The notes under the pieces were generated by a model, which ran no database searches, was not told where the DNA came from, and saw nothing but the letters and a program-made list of their open reading frames with translations. A stretch of DNA of 5,937 nucleotides, from NCBI GenBank assembly GCA_031552355.1, contig JAVBMO010000179.1, positions 1 to 5,937 on the forward strand. Reading direction: 5' to 3'. The translations under genes and the position numbers were made by a program. The stretch's first letter is position 1. Every line of letters begins with the position of its first letter. This document shows positions 5,914 through 5,937 of the stretch, one piece after another. Origin of the DNA: JAVBMO01 sp031552355 (lineage in GTDB: Bacteria > Bacteroidota > Bacteroidia > Bacteroidales > P3).

Positions 5914-5937
5914 TGGTTTTTATTGGAAATTTCTAAA

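Noticed and set aside
1..5937. CRISPR array, tRNA, rRNA, riboswitch or defence or toxin-antitoxin genes
   Set aside because: I looked for regularly spaced repeats, cloverleaf-like ends with CCA/TTCGA words and small paired genes on both strands, and found none I could support.

Overview
The window looks like a piece of a Bacteroidota (Bacteroidetes) chromosome. Four things point there. One gene is a PorT/SprT-type protein of the type IX secretion system, a system confined to that phylum. It follows ubiE/menG, an arrangement I recall from other Bacteroidetes. Two promoter-like sites match the phylum's TAnnTTTG -7 box, and one of them has a TTTG -33 box at the right distance. The genes also lack clear Shine-Dalgarno sequences and lie in AT-rich spacers. 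I cannot name the genus.

Layout from left to right. Positions 1-158 hold the first 52 codons, on the minus strand, of an ISAs1-family transposase that runs off the left edge; the insertion sequence probably ends near 190-192. Positions 159-285 are AT-rich and non-coding, with only a weak hairpin after the last gene of the operon. Positions 286-5369 are five tightly packed minus-strand genes. In transcription order they are type I L-asparaginase (4332-5369), a heptose-7-phosphate kinase of the RfaE1/HldE-N type (3318-4316), the demethylmenaquinone methyltransferase UbiE/MenG (2571-3287), PorT (1845-2564) and a COG2509-type FAD-dependent dehydrogenase (286-1842). The gaps are 15, 30, 6 and 2 bases. 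The only credible promoter on this strand lies before the asparaginase, so one operon is likely. Positions 5370-5652 are a divergent regulatory region with two promoters, each beside or overlapping an inverted repeat. Positions 5653-5913 encode a small RRM-type RNA-binding protein on the plus strand.

The operon genes do not form one pathway. They cover amino-acid catabolism (asparagine to aspartate), ADP-heptose synthesis for surface glycans, menaquinone synthesis for the respiratory chain, and an outer-membrane protein for type IX secretion. The fifth gene is a flavoprotein of unknown physiological role. Three of the five have a cell-envelope connection. I see no sign of a new defence, toxin or mobile-element-encoded system. 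The most useful leads are regulatory: a 9-bp-arm palindrome at the asparaginase start region and a 6-bp-arm inverted repeat over the -33 box of the RRM gene.
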